Program-made: the position numbers and the translations under genes
The notes under the pieces: generated by a model
Told to the model about the DNA's origin: nothing
Seen by the model: only the letters and a program-made list of their open reading frames with translations
The model's database searches: none
In this document: positions 8,564 through 16,666 of the stretch, one piece after another
Position numbering within the stretch: position 1 is the first letter of the stretch
Layout of the letters: each line of letters begins with the position of its first letter
NCBI RefSeq assembly: GCF_023221595.1
Contig: NZ_CP096567.1
Location: forward strand, 124,001 to 188,000
Length of the DNA: 64,000 nt
From: Rhodococcus qingshengii JCM 15477
Lineage (GTDB): Bacteria > Actinomycetota > Actinomycetes > Mycobacteriales > Mycobacteriaceae
Direction of reading: 5' to 3'

Positions 8564-9577
8564 TTGATCACAGCTCTGAAAGGCGCAGTCGCCGTAGTCA
8601 TCGCGTGGGTGATCGCGAACAGCGTCTTTCATAGCCCTGAAGCATTTCTCGCTCCGTACGCTGCACTCTTCATCATCGGGAACACCGTGCGGAACTCGAT
8701 GCGGGTGGCCGCCCGCCAGGTCAGTGTGGTCGTCCTCGGAGTTGTTGTGGCCGCCGTCGCGGCGGTGACCCTTCCGACCGTCGCTGCATTGGCCATCGCA
8801 ACGGGTGCAGGAATACTCGTCGGCCGCATTCCGCGGTTGTCGCCTGACGGGATTTGGGTCGCCGTCACCGCCGTATTGGTCCTTCTGTACGGAACAGCAA
8901 CCAACCCGTACTTGGTGATGCACCGCATTGGTGACGTAGTGCTCGGAGTATTCGTGGGCATCGCGGTCAATGCCGTGTTGGTGCCGCCGGACTATCTCTC
9001 CGACGCCAGAGACCTCTTGGTGGCACGTACGCATGAGGTCGCGGACATTCTCCGACAGATGGCCGCGGACGTGAAAGCCAGTGCTGGAACACAGGGTTCA
9101 TGGCGTCAACGCGCTCTGTCGGTGAACAAATCCGTTGCCGCGGAGACCGCGGTGATGGACGGTGAAGCCAGCCTGGTCGGAAACTTTCGCAAACGTGGGT
9201 GGTTGCGTATAGGAGGATCCGAGTTGTTTCGCCCGGCCGCCGAAGCACTCGATCGAGCAGCGCTACATCTCATGGGCCTGATCCTTGCCGTCGAGGACAG
9301 CGATTTCAACGAGAACGGGAGTTTGCAAAGTGCCGTCTCGGAGTTGCTCGAAGCGATGGCCATAGCCTTTGCCGATGCGGGAAGAGGTCCGGTGCACGAC
9401 CCTACCGACCATCGTTCCGTCACGACCTTGCCCCTTGCCCGTGAAAGATTGACCGCACTCGAAAAGCTCGTGCAGCAGGGAACAGTCACAACGTCCGTCG
9501 CACCTTCGATAGTTCTCTCCAGCCGTGGGTTACTTGCGGCGCTCGCTGTCCTCGATCGAGAGGAGTACGGAAGCTAG
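8564..9577 (+). CDS. FUSC/aromatic acid exporter-type membrane protein
   Basis: The N-terminal half has about five to six hydrophobic helices (about residues 1-145) with the FUSC-like pattern ALKGAVAVVIAWV...APYAALFIIGNTVRNS. A long soluble, helical C-terminal half (about 150-337) follows. Such proteins export aromatic acids or are linked to fusaric acid resistance. It lies 78 bases after the molybdenum hydroxylase and could export its acid product, but that is inference. The start is uncertain: the TTG at 8564 has no good ribosome site, whereas AAGGAG at 8510-8515 sits 6 bases before an ATT at 8522 that would add 14 residues (LEHPLIQRCESIG...). Confidence 0.75.
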   Translation: MITALKGAVAVVIAWVIANSVFHSPEAFLAPYAALFIIGNTVRNSMRVAARQVSVVVLGVVVAAVAAVTLPTVAALAIATGAGILVGRIPRLSPDGIWVAVTAVLVLLYGTATNPYLVMHRIGDVVLGVFVGIAVNAVLVPPDYLSDARDLLVARTHEVADILRQMAADVKASAGTQGSWRQRALSVNKSVAAETAVMDGEASLVGNFRKRGWLRIGGSELFRPAAEALDRAALHLMGLILAVEDSDFNENGSLQSAVSELLEAMAIAFADAGRGPVHDPTDHRSVTTLPLARERLTALEKLVQQGTVTTSVAPSIVLSSRGLLAALAVLDREEYGS

Positions 9578-9628
9578 GGGAGTCTCGACCGAGTTTCGAC
9601 ACCCGGCTCACTGGGTAGCAACTCGGGC

Positions 9629-11137
9629 ATGGTGACACACACGGTTGATGCGGACGACGCGCGTAAGCCTTCCGATCCGACCGACCTGACGGCGCAGTCG
9701 TGGAAGTTCGTAGCACGACGTTCTGCCCGAGAGTTCACTCGCGATCAGTGCACCGATCTGGCGGCGGCTTTGACGTACTACGCTGTGCTGTCACTGTTCC
9801 CGGCGCTTCTGGCGCTGGTGTCCCTGCTGGGAGTTGTCGGCCAGGGGCGTGCCAGTGTGGACACGGTGATGGAACTGGTAGCCGCTGTCGGACCGGGCTC
9901 GGCCGTGGACACGATGCGTGGCACCGTCGAACAACTGGTGGCGGCCCCTACCGCCGGTTTCGCATTGATCATCGGTCTCGCGGGTGCGTTGTGGTCGGCC
10001 TCCGGCTATGTCGGCGCATTCGGGCGAGCGATGAATCGTATGTACGAGGTGGAGGAAGGCAGGCCGGTCTGGAAACTTCGTCCTCTGCAACTGGTCGTCA
10101 CCCTCGCAGGACTTCTGTTGGTTGCCGCGGTGATCTTGATGCTGGTCGTCAGCGGACCTGTCGCCAAGGCGCTGGGTGATCAGCTCGGCATCGGAGACGG
10201 CGCGGTGACGACGTGGAATATTGCGAAGTGGCCCGTCATTCTGATCTGTGTCGCGCTGGCGGTGGCGGTGCTGTATTACGTGACTCCCAATGTGCAACAG
10301 CCGAAATTTCGTTGGATCAGCGTCGGAGCAGCACTCGCTATTGCAGTGTGGATCGTGGCTTCAGTCGGATTCGCTTTCTATGTAAGTCATTTCGGTAGTT
10401 ACAACAAGACGTACGGATCGTTGGCCGGGGCGGTCATCTTCCTCCTCTGGTTGTGGATCACCAATCTTGCGTTGTTGTTCGGAGCAGAAGTTGACGCGGA
10501 ACTCGAACGCGGCCGGCAGTTACAGGCCGGAATCGAAGCCGAAGAATTCCTGCGGCTGCCTCCTCGGGACACCAGCGTTTCGGAAAAGAACGCTCGTCTG
10601 CACGCACACGATATCGCCGCCGGTCGCGAACTTCGCGAAACGCACGGCGGCGAAGACAACGAAGGGACGTCGACCATGACCGAGCGATCCGATAGCCGGG
10701 CAACCGTTCCGAGCACCGCGCCGCCGAAAACTGTCGACACAGAGGGCGTAGACCCGCACGCACTGTCGACCGTACAACTCGTCGAGCGCCTCACCGAGCA
10801 GGTGTCCGACCTCGTACGGGCCGAGATGTCGCACGCAGTAGCCGAAGTCAAGACGAAGAGCACCCGGTTCGGTGTAGGGGTCGGTATCTCCGGCGCCGGC
10901 GCACTGCTGCTGCTGTACGGCTTCGCGGTACTTCTGGCGGCAGCAGTACTCGGATTGGCCACAACCCTCGAACCTTGGCTTGCAGCTCTGATCATCGCGG
11001 CAATCGTGATCGCCATCGGAGCAATAACCGCACTCGTGGGAGCCAAACGAGCGAAGTCCGCGGCGCCACCACTTCCGGAAGAGACCGTCGAAAGCGTCAA
11101 AGCTGACATCGCTACTGCCAAGAAGGGCGTGAAATGA
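9629..11137 (+). CDS. YihY/BrkB membrane protein fused to an actinobacterial Holin-X (DUF1469) domain
   Basis: Residues about 20-300 form a YihY/virulence-factor-BrkB domain: FTRDQCTDLAAALTYYAVLS, LWSASGYVGAFGRAMNRMY, and the C-terminal SLAGAVIFLLWLWITNLALL, with about six membrane helices. After a charged linker, residues 350-502 form a second unit beginning MTERSDSRATV. This has an amphipathic helix and two hydrophobic helices (about 410-475), the pattern of the DUF1469/Holin-X family usually encoded by the next gene. The Met at 350 (10676) is preceded by GAAGGGA nine bases upstream, so the second unit may also be made separately. The stop overlaps the start of the DUF3618 gene (ATGA). Both families are membrane proteins without a settled role; stress or envelope function is plausible. 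Confidence 0.85.
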   Translation: MVTHTVDADDARKPSDPTDLTAQSWKFVARRSAREFTRDQCTDLAAALTYYAVLSLFPALLALVSLLGVVGQGRASVDTVMELVAAVGPGSAVDTMRGTVEQLVAAPTAGFALIIGLAGALWSASGYVGAFGRAMNRMYEVEEGRPVWKLRPLQLVVTLAGLLLVAAVILMLVVSGPVAKALGDQLGIGDGAVTTWNIAKWPVILICVALAVAVLYYVTPNVQQPKFRWISVGAALAIAVWIVASVGFAFYVSHFGSYNKTYGSLAGAVIFLLWLWITNLALLFGAEVDAELERGRQLQAGIEAEEFLRLPPRDTSVSEKNARLHAHDIAAGRELRETHGGEDNEGTSTMTERSDSRATVPSTAPPKTVDTEGVDPHALSTVQLVERLTEQVSDLVRAEMSHAVAEVKTKSTRFGVGVGISGAGALLLLYGFAVLLAAAVLGLATTLEPWLAALIIAAIVIAIGAITALVGAKRAKSAAPPLPEETVESVKADIATAKKGVK

Positions 11138-11379
11138 GCACTACCGCAGACGGACCCGACGAGAATGTTCGAGCCCAACGTGAGGCTCTAGCCGCAACCG
11201 TAGGCGTACTCGCCGAAAAGGCCGACGTACCGGCCCGCGTCAAGGGTGAGATGTCGCGTGACGTGGAACGGGTAAGGCAGCGGCCTGCAGCCGTCGCGGC
11301 GGCGCTCGGTCTCTTAGTGGTGTTCGTACTTGTGCTCCGCCGCCGCAAGCAGCGTTCCCGCCTCACCACGCACAACTAG
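11134..11379 (+). CDS. DUF3618 small membrane protein
   Basis: An 81-residue protein with an acidic/helical N-terminus of the DUF3618 type (ENVRAQREALAATVGVLAEK), a KADVPARVK segment, a single membrane helix (about 52-70) and a basic tail RRRKQR. It overlaps the fusion gene upstream by four bases. DUF3618 genes commonly follow YihY and Holin-X genes in actinobacteria, so this is a conserved neighbourhood. The biochemical role is unknown. Confidence 0.8.
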   Translation: MSTTADGPDENVRAQREALAATVGVLAEKADVPARVKGEMSRDVERVRQRPAAVAAALGLLVVFVLVLRRRKQRSRLTTHN

Positions 11380-11444
11380 CGAGCGCCGTCGACGTTTGCG
11401 GCTACGGTCAGCCCAATGTCCCGGAATCGAGCGAGGCCCCAACG

Positions 11445-11847
11445 ATGAAGCCGCCTGCAGTTCTCCTCTCCGAAGTTTCGACGAACTATCTCCGTCTTCG
11501 ATAGGTTCGCGATCTACGCCGGTGCACGGACCTCGCAGGGATGGTTCTTCGTAGTGTGCACGGTGATAGTGGTGCTCTGGGCGCCGTCGTTCTTCCTCCT
11601 CGGCACCATCGACACCTGGCAACTGATTATCAACACTGTCACCACCATCGTGACGTTCCTGTTGGTGGCGTTGTTGCAGAACACACAGAAGCGATCCGAC
11701 GACGTCGTGCAGCACAAGTTGAACGCCATCGCCGACGGACTGGCCGATCTGATGAAACAACTCGCTCAGCAGCACCCCGAACTCGACAAAGCTTTGCGCG
11801 AACTGCGACTTGCTGTCGGATTGGAAGACCACGAGAGCGCTTCCTGA
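11445..11847 (+). pseudogene. low-affinity iron permease family protein, frameshifted copy
   Basis: The ATG at 11445 opens MKPPAVLLSEVSTN and then runs into TAG. One extra base near 11484-11490 (ACGAACTATC against ACGAAACTC in the intact paralogue at 36472) shifts the frame. After it the sequence reads ISVFDRFAIYAGARTSQGWFF and continues to the end at 11847 with the same PSFFLLGTIDTWQLIINTV and LLQNTQKRSDD core. The remainder is nearly identical in protein sequence to the 36.5-kb copy. Two membrane helices are predicted. If the frameshift is a sequencing error the gene is intact. Confidence 0.8.
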
Positions 11848-12355
11848 ACGGCAGAGGCACCTAGCACTTACAAAACGAGTCCTGCGATCTCGACTCTCGA
11901 CCTACTGGCCTGGCACACTGGGATCGGGTATCGGCTATGTGGTTCGGCGATACCGCTGAGTTTGCTGCCCGAGGTCCAACATCGAGAAGGGTTGGCCGTG
12001 TATCCAAGAAGCCAATGGTCCTAACGCTTTTCAAGTGCTGTCCACTCCCAACATCCAATCTCAGTTGGGCGATCCCTTACCGCAGCTATGGCGCCCGCGC
12101 GACTGCGTCAGCTACGAATTCGCCGCCGTGGTGCTCGGCACCTGGTCAGGCTGTATATATGTCGCCAGGCTGCACATGACGAGCATCCTTGCCACTTTCG
12201 CTCACCACGCATACTTCGGGTCTGCCGAGTATCTCGGATGCGACTCCGAGATACTCGGCTACCGCGGCCAGGGCCCAGCTCGGGTGATCGGGGCGAGATG
12301 TCATCGTCCAAGGCCTTTCAGAGACTAGGCTCCTCCGCAGTCGACGTCCGCTGGC
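11848..12355. other. 508-bp intergenic stretch without a gene
   Basis: The short open frames on either strand show no family resemblance or ribosome sites. The only clear structure is the perfect inverted repeat at 12224-12259, listed separately. Confidence 0.4.
12224..12259. terminator. perfect 15-bp inverted repeat, terminator-like
   Basis: The arms GCCGAGTATCTCGGA and TCCGAGATACTCGGC are perfectly complementary around a TGCGAC loop. It lies about 100 bases past the minus-strand CinA stop and about 380 bases past the iron permease copy, so it could end transcription from either side. The arms themselves contain CCGAGTATCTCGG, a near palindrome, so a protein-binding site is also possible. 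Confidence 0.45.
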
Positions 12356-12886
12356 TCACGACGGGACTCCGCCGGAGGTAGACGCGGCGTCCGTGGAGGC
12401 GTGCCGCACAAGAAGTTTGATCGCATGCTCTATCGTGGCGGCCAGGATGTCCTCCGGTTCGCCTGAGAATACTTGCTTTTCGGTGTGCGCTCTTCCGTGG
12501 TCGACGATCCCGAACCAGACGGTTCCCGGAGTCACGTCTTCTTGGGTTTGCGGCCCGGCTTCCCCGGTGACGGCGAGCGCCAGTGTGGTTCCGAACAGGG
12601 TGGCTGTGCTGTGCGCCATGGCTCGCGCGGATTCTTCGCTCACCACAGGGCCGTTCGGAACGTGGAGGACCGACCGCTTCACCTCCCGGTTGTACGCGAC
12701 GATCCCACCAGTGAACCATGAACCCGCATCCGGCGCCTTACCCAGGTGTGCGGCAATATTTCCCGCCGTCAGGGACTCTGCCGTCGACACCGTCAAACCT
12801 CGCGCCATTGCGACACTTGCCAGGCGCTTGCATAGTTCGTCGAAGTCGGTTTCGGTCGGCAAATCGGGCCGAGGGTCGTTACTCAT
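12356..12886 (-). CDS. CinA C-terminal-type amidase (PncC-like)
   Basis: This 176-residue protein is the stand-alone CinA C-terminal domain, which hydrolyses nicotinamide mononucleotide to nicotinic acid mononucleotide in NAD salvage. Recognisable motifs are TVSTAESLTAGNIAAHLG, SWFTGGIVAYN, SEESARAMA, LALAVTGEAGP and GTVWFG. The ATG at 12886 is chosen over one at 12916 because GGAGAGG lies directly before it. It is transcribed away from the methyltransferase upstream on the same strand, about 60 bases apart. nadE lies 1.5 kb away, so NAD metabolism may link them. A decayed relative lies at 24605-24800. Confidence 0.85.
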   Translation of the reverse strand: MSNDPRPDLPTETDFDELCKRLASVAMARGLTVSTAESLTAGNIAAHLGKAPDAGSWFTGGIVAYNREVKRSVLHVPNGPVVSEESARAMAHSTATLFGTTLALAVTGEAGPQTQEDVTPGTVWFGIVDHGRAHTEKQVFSGEPEDILAATIEHAIKLLVRHASTDAASTSGGVPS

Positions 12887-12946
12887 GTCCTGTCCTCTCC
12901 AACAGATGTCGAGCACTCGTATTGTGTCGCTTCACGTTCAAACCGG

Positions 12947-14044
12947 TCAACGGATCTGCGCTGCCCTGTTCTGAAGACGATTCGATTCCACACTGATTTT
13001 TGCCTCCCGTAAAATGTTCTTCGGCAGATGGTTTCGTAGATACGCAGCGACCTCATGGCCTACGTGTTCGATCTGTAGCATTACCTCCGTCACACCGGTG
13101 TACGAATCAGTCCGAATGAGGACACAACCCTTGGGCGCCAGTGTGAGCACGGACTCTATGTCGGTGGCGGTCCGGGTGGTCACAGTGTGGGTAATTCGGA
13201 ATCCCACGCCGGTCAGCATCCTGCGAAGATGCTCCGTTACATCGCCGTCGTCGCCCTGGGAGGCCCCACGTTCTGTTTCCTCAAGCACCAATGAGCGCGG
13301 ATTCGATACTGCCTCTTCCTTTTTGCACGGATTTCCACCTGTCATCCCCGTGTGCGACCCCACGCCGTCGCTGCGCTTTCCGTGGACCATCGGGAGCGGC
13401 TTGCTGGCGCGCACGACCACCAATTCCTCGATTTCCTGCCCATGCTCAATTAACCCACGGCGCTCAAGCATCGCGCGGCGCGAGCGCAGGACCGGGCCGA
13501 ACGGGATTGATCTCCCAGCAACGACTTCTGCAGTCATCCCCCGTTCTTCGAGCATGGCTCCGGTCTTTCCGATGTCGCACATCGCGGACTGCAACAACAG
13601 CAAAGACCCTCCTGGCACAAGGAAGTCAGAGGCCGATGCGATGATTCGGTCGAGTAGAACCCGGCCGCCGGTACCGGCGTTCCAGGCTCTCTCAAGTCCT
13701 GAAGCCGGCAGTTCGTCGATTTCGGATGGGACGTACGGCGGGTTCGAAACCACGAGGTCGAACATTTCTCCGGTCAGCACCTCGGTAAGGTTTCCACGAC
13801 GTGCCTCGACACTCACTTTGTTGAGGAGGCGGTTGAGCCTGACGTTCATAATTGACCGGCGTGAAATGTCTACCGCGAGAACGCGACCAGCTCCAGCCTT
13901 GGCAGCGGCTATTGACAACGCGCCGGTTCCGGCGCAGAGGTCGAGAACGCGAGTGGACCCCGTCACCCGCTGACACTTCAGTGCCTCGATCAACAGCGAC
14001 GTATCGTCCTGCGGTCGGTACACACCTGGCAAACTAACGATCAT
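12947..14044 (-). CDS. HemK/PrmC-like class I methyltransferase with C-terminal extension
   Basis: Residues 1-225 form an N5-glutamine methyltransferase-like fold. Motif I, LDLCAGTGALSIAAAKAG, spans about 34-51, and the signature NPPY is at 101-104, as in HemK/PrmC and MTQ2 proteins that methylate glutamine in release factors. The PrmC N-terminal helical domain is absent, so it is closer to the short HemK2-type enzymes. Residues about 240-365 are an extra region with a predicted alpha/beta pattern (HLRRMLTGVGFRITHTV, GCVLIRTDSYTG) that I do not recognise. An AGGAG site precedes the ATG. The substrate is unknown. Confidence 0.75.
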   Translation of the reverse strand: MIVSLPGVYRPQDDTSLLIEALKCQRVTGSTRVLDLCAGTGALSIAAAKAGAGRVLAVDISRRSIMNVRLNRLLNKVSVEARRGNLTEVLTGEMFDLVVSNPPYVPSEIDELPASGLERAWNAGTGGRVLLDRIIASASDFLVPGGSLLLLQSAMCDIGKTGAMLEERGMTAEVVAGRSIPFGPVLRSRRAMLERRGLIEHGQEIEELVVVRASKPLPMVHGKRSDGVGSHTGMTGGNPCKKEEAVSNPRSLVLEETERGASQGDDGDVTEHLRRMLTGVGFRITHTVTTRTATDIESVLTLAPKGCVLIRTDSYTGVTEVMLQIEHVGHEVAAYLRNHLPKNILREAKISVESNRLQNRAAQIR

Positions 14045-14428
14045 CGTCGACTCCTGAGTTCAGGGGGTTCGATCCCGACAGGTTTTCTACCCGAATGTTC
14101 ACGAAACCATGCGGGAGAGCGCATCGTTTCGGACTGGACTGCTCCAGAATCACGTTGCCCAACAGTTCGGTCTCCGACGACGACTGCGATTCGGACAACG
14201 AGTCACCCGTGGTAGCGGCGAACGCCAACTTCGGCAGTAGTCGAGGAATGAGCGTCCAAAGGGTATGCCGACGGCGGTCGGCTTTTCGCACCCGTTTCCC
14301 GATTCGCTGCAACACCGGCACTCGCAGCGGCTTTGGCAATCAACAGTGTCGACCTGGTCGTACCCAACTTTGCGGGCCAGAAGAGCGACGGGCCTGCGCG
14401 CGCCTGCTCACATCGCTAGAGTCCATTC
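14045..14428. other. 384-bp intergenic stretch
   Basis: It lies between the divergent methyltransferase and nadE genes and should hold both promoters. Minor frames on both strands have no recognisable product. Confidence 0.4.
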
Positions 14429-15253
14429 ATGGCCACACTGCGTGAAAGCATCATCGAAGAACTCGGCGCAAAGCCGACAATCGACGCCGCAGCGGAGGTT
14501 CGCTCGCGAGTCCAGTTCCTGAAGGACTACGTGCGCTCGACCCCCGCCAAAGGATTCGTTCTGGGAATCAGCGGCGGTCAGGACAGCACGCTCGCCGGCG
14601 CCCTCGCCCAACGTGCGGTCACCGAACTCCGCGAAGAAGGCCACGAGGCCGAGTTCGTCGCTGTTCGACTCCCCTATGGCGCGCAGGCCGACGAGTCCGA
14701 TGCTCAGATCGCACTCGGCTTCATCAAGCCGGACCGCTCTCTCACGGTCAACGTCAAGCCAGGTGCCGACGCCACAGCCCGTGAAGCCTCCGAGGCGTTG
14801 GGGAACGGTGAACTGCGCGACTTCGTCCGCGGCAACATCAAGGCGCGCGAACGAATGGTCATTCAGTATGCGATTGCCGGTCAGCTCGGCTACCTGGTAA
14901 TCGGTACCGACCAAGCGGCGGAGGCGATCACCGGCTTCTTCACGAAATTCGGTGACGGCGGCGTCGACATCACGCCGCTCACCGGCCTGAGCAAACGTCA
15001 GGGCGCTGCACTCCTGCAGGAACTGGGCGCACCCGAGAGCACGTGGCGCAAGGTGCCGACCGCCGACCTCGAGGACGACCGACCCGCGCTGCCCGACGAA
15101 GTTGCCCTCGGCGTCACGTACTCACAGATAGACGACTACCTCGAAGGAAAGGACGTTTCCTCCGAGGTAGCCGAAAAGCTCGAGAAGATGTTCACCAGCA
15201 CTCGTCACAAGCGCACGGTGCCGGTCACACCACTCGATACCTGGTGGCACTGA
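14429..15253 (+). CDS. nadE: ammonia-dependent NAD+ synthetase
   Basis: A 274-residue NadE that amidates nicotinic acid adenine dinucleotide to NAD+ using ammonia and ATP. The PP-loop [10 protein letters not shown] (about residues 46-55) binds [35 protein letters not shown] and [20 protein letters not shown] are typical NadE segments. The C-terminus has [17 protein letters not shown] and KRTVP. There is no glutaminase domain, unlike the long NadE found in mycobacteria, so free ammonia is the donor. It stands alone on the plus strand. Confidence 0.93.
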   Translation: MATLRESIIEELGAKPTIDAAAEVRSRVQFLKDYVRSTPAKGFVLGISGGQDSTLAGALAQRAVTELREEGHEAEFVAVRLPYGAQADESDAQIALGFIKPDRSLTVNVKPGADATAREASEALGNGELRDFVRGNIKARERMVIQYAIAGQLGYLVIGTDQAAEAITGFFTKFGDGGVDITPLTGLSKRQGAALLQELGAPESTWRKVPTADLEDDRPALPDEVALGVTYSQIDDYLEGKDVSSEVAEKLEKMFTSTRHKRTVPVTPLDTWWH

Positions 15254-15971
15254 ACACAACATGTTGTCGGAGATACAGTTCGACTACGCAACTGGCTGAT
15301 CGGCGGATTGAATCGCGGTGATCCAGCGTTACTTCGTAATCGTTCGGGCGCGACGGCTAGACGTACCGACGGGTATTCTGCGGCCATCGAGCAAGTGAAA
15401 CTACGAGGACACATCTTGCGGCACCATAAGTTTCGACGAGCAAACCGCGCCAGCGAAGTTCGGAGAACGCGAGTGGAGCGGTCAAGGTAGAACAGAGGTA
15501 CTTGGCTCGATGCTGCAGTCAACGCGCACTCTGATGCGCTCCTGCGACAACGCCTGACGGAGGACCGAGGCGTGCTGATCGAGAAACGCAGTGAGGGCCC
15601 CATCAACCGGTGCCGATGCCCAGATTGGCTCGTCCGCCGGGAAATGGTTCCTCGGTGACATCCGATCACCGTCAGGTCGCACGGAGCGTCTACCGTCTGG
15701 AGCGCTCCTAAGGTGCCGGGCCGATGCCTCCAAGCAATAACCCGAGGCCATTCAACAAACGGGAGCGCCCGGATGCGGAACCGGAAGGACGATTCCCGCT
15801 ACGGCAGCGTTGAGCTGCATGGGCGCTAGCACCTCTTCTGCTCGACAACGCCAACGGTACGGATCCCGGGCGTGGTGGCCTGTCTTGTTGTGGAGTTCAC
15901 TGTTTCATCCGTGCACGGCCGGGGTAGATGCCTTGCGAACGAACAACGAGGACTGTGACACGTTGTCATGA
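15254..15971. other. 718-bp stretch, mostly without genes
   Basis: Apart from one weak 59-residue frame on the minus strand (15482-15661), no gene is supported. A 12-bp palindrome ACAACATGTTGT lies just after nadE at 15256-15267. Confidence 0.35.
15482..15661 (-). CDS. possible small hypothetical protein (59 aa)
   Basis: The frame has protein-like composition (FPADEPIWASAPVDGALTAFL, then an amphipathic helix and an acidic end) but only a weak ribosome site. I do not recognise it. It may be chance or a remnant. Confidence 0.28.
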   Translation of the reverse strand: MSPRNHFPADEPIWASAPVDGALTAFLDQHASVLRQALSQERIRVRVDCSIEPSTSVLP

Positions 15972-16292
15972 ATGCTGGACGGAGTGTGTGTTGTGACTGA
16001 GCCGAAAGAAGTCGAACCTGTCCCTGTGGACAATGAACGCACGAATCGATCCCACGTCGGGGAGGCGATCACAGACGGACGCAACTATCCCGGATACCTG
16101 TTAGTCGGCCTCGGATTAGCAACTCTCGGATTAACCTTGGTGGCAGCAGGTTACGGATTTCGCGGGTGGGCGGTCATCGCCGGAAGTGTATGCGTGATCT
16201 CCTTCATCGTCGGGGCCCTGGCAATCTTGATGGAACATCGGCGGGTCAAGCGATTGGAAAACCGCGAACTTCTGGACCAAAAGGGCCATTGA
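15972..16292 (+). CDS. UsfY-like small membrane protein
   Basis: Up to 106 residues, with two membrane helices (about 40-62 and 65-87) followed by MEHRRVKRLENRELL. This layout and the EHRRVRRIE-like end match UsfY, the protein encoded upstream of the sigF operon in mycobacteria. A polar N-terminus with a HVGEAITDGRNYPGYLL stretch also fits. GTG at 15993 (VTEPKEV) is an alternative start with GGACGGAG upstream. Here it is not next to sigF but 360 bases before a glycosyltransferase operon. Function unknown; a SigF-regulon link is inference. Confidence 0.6.
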   Translation: MLDGVCVVTEPKEVEPVPVDNERTNRSHVGEAITDGRNYPGYLLVGLGLATLGLTLVAAGYGFRGWAVIAGSVCVISFIVGALAILMEHRRVKRLENRELLDQKGH

Positions 16293-16666
16293 GCGTTCTT
16301 CCCGGACGATGGTCGAGATAGGCGAACCAGAATTCACCGGCGCGGTCCGGATCAATTGGCACCGTATGCATTGGACATTGGCACCGTATGCAGTGGCCCC
16401 TGAGCGGGTCCTCGAGTTCGCGCGTCCTCGACGTGAATAATCGCGCTTCGTTTCGACTGATCGACCGGAGCGCGCGTTCTAAGTGCTCGTCGAACAACCC
16501 AGTCGCGCAATGTTCGAAACATGCTCCCGTTCAATGGAACCCGAAAGATACATCTACGCTATGGTAATGAGGTATCGCGGTTGAGGAACCAGCCGCCGAA
16601 GCGAGAAACAAGCCTTTTTCTCGTCTCTTCGGCGCGAACGCGCCCCGATCCGATGCAAGGAGTGAG
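16293..16666. other. 374-bp intergenic stretch with a short direct repeat
   Basis: No gene is seen. The 16-base word ATTGGCACCGTATGCA occurs twice, at 16355-16370 and 16377-16392. The stretch should contain the promoter for the glycosyltransferase operon. Confidence 0.4.

Noticed and set aside
8171..9034. 287-codon minus-strand frame
   Set aside because: Shadow of the molybdopterin subunit and FUSC-type gene; His/Asp-rich composition is a codon artefact.
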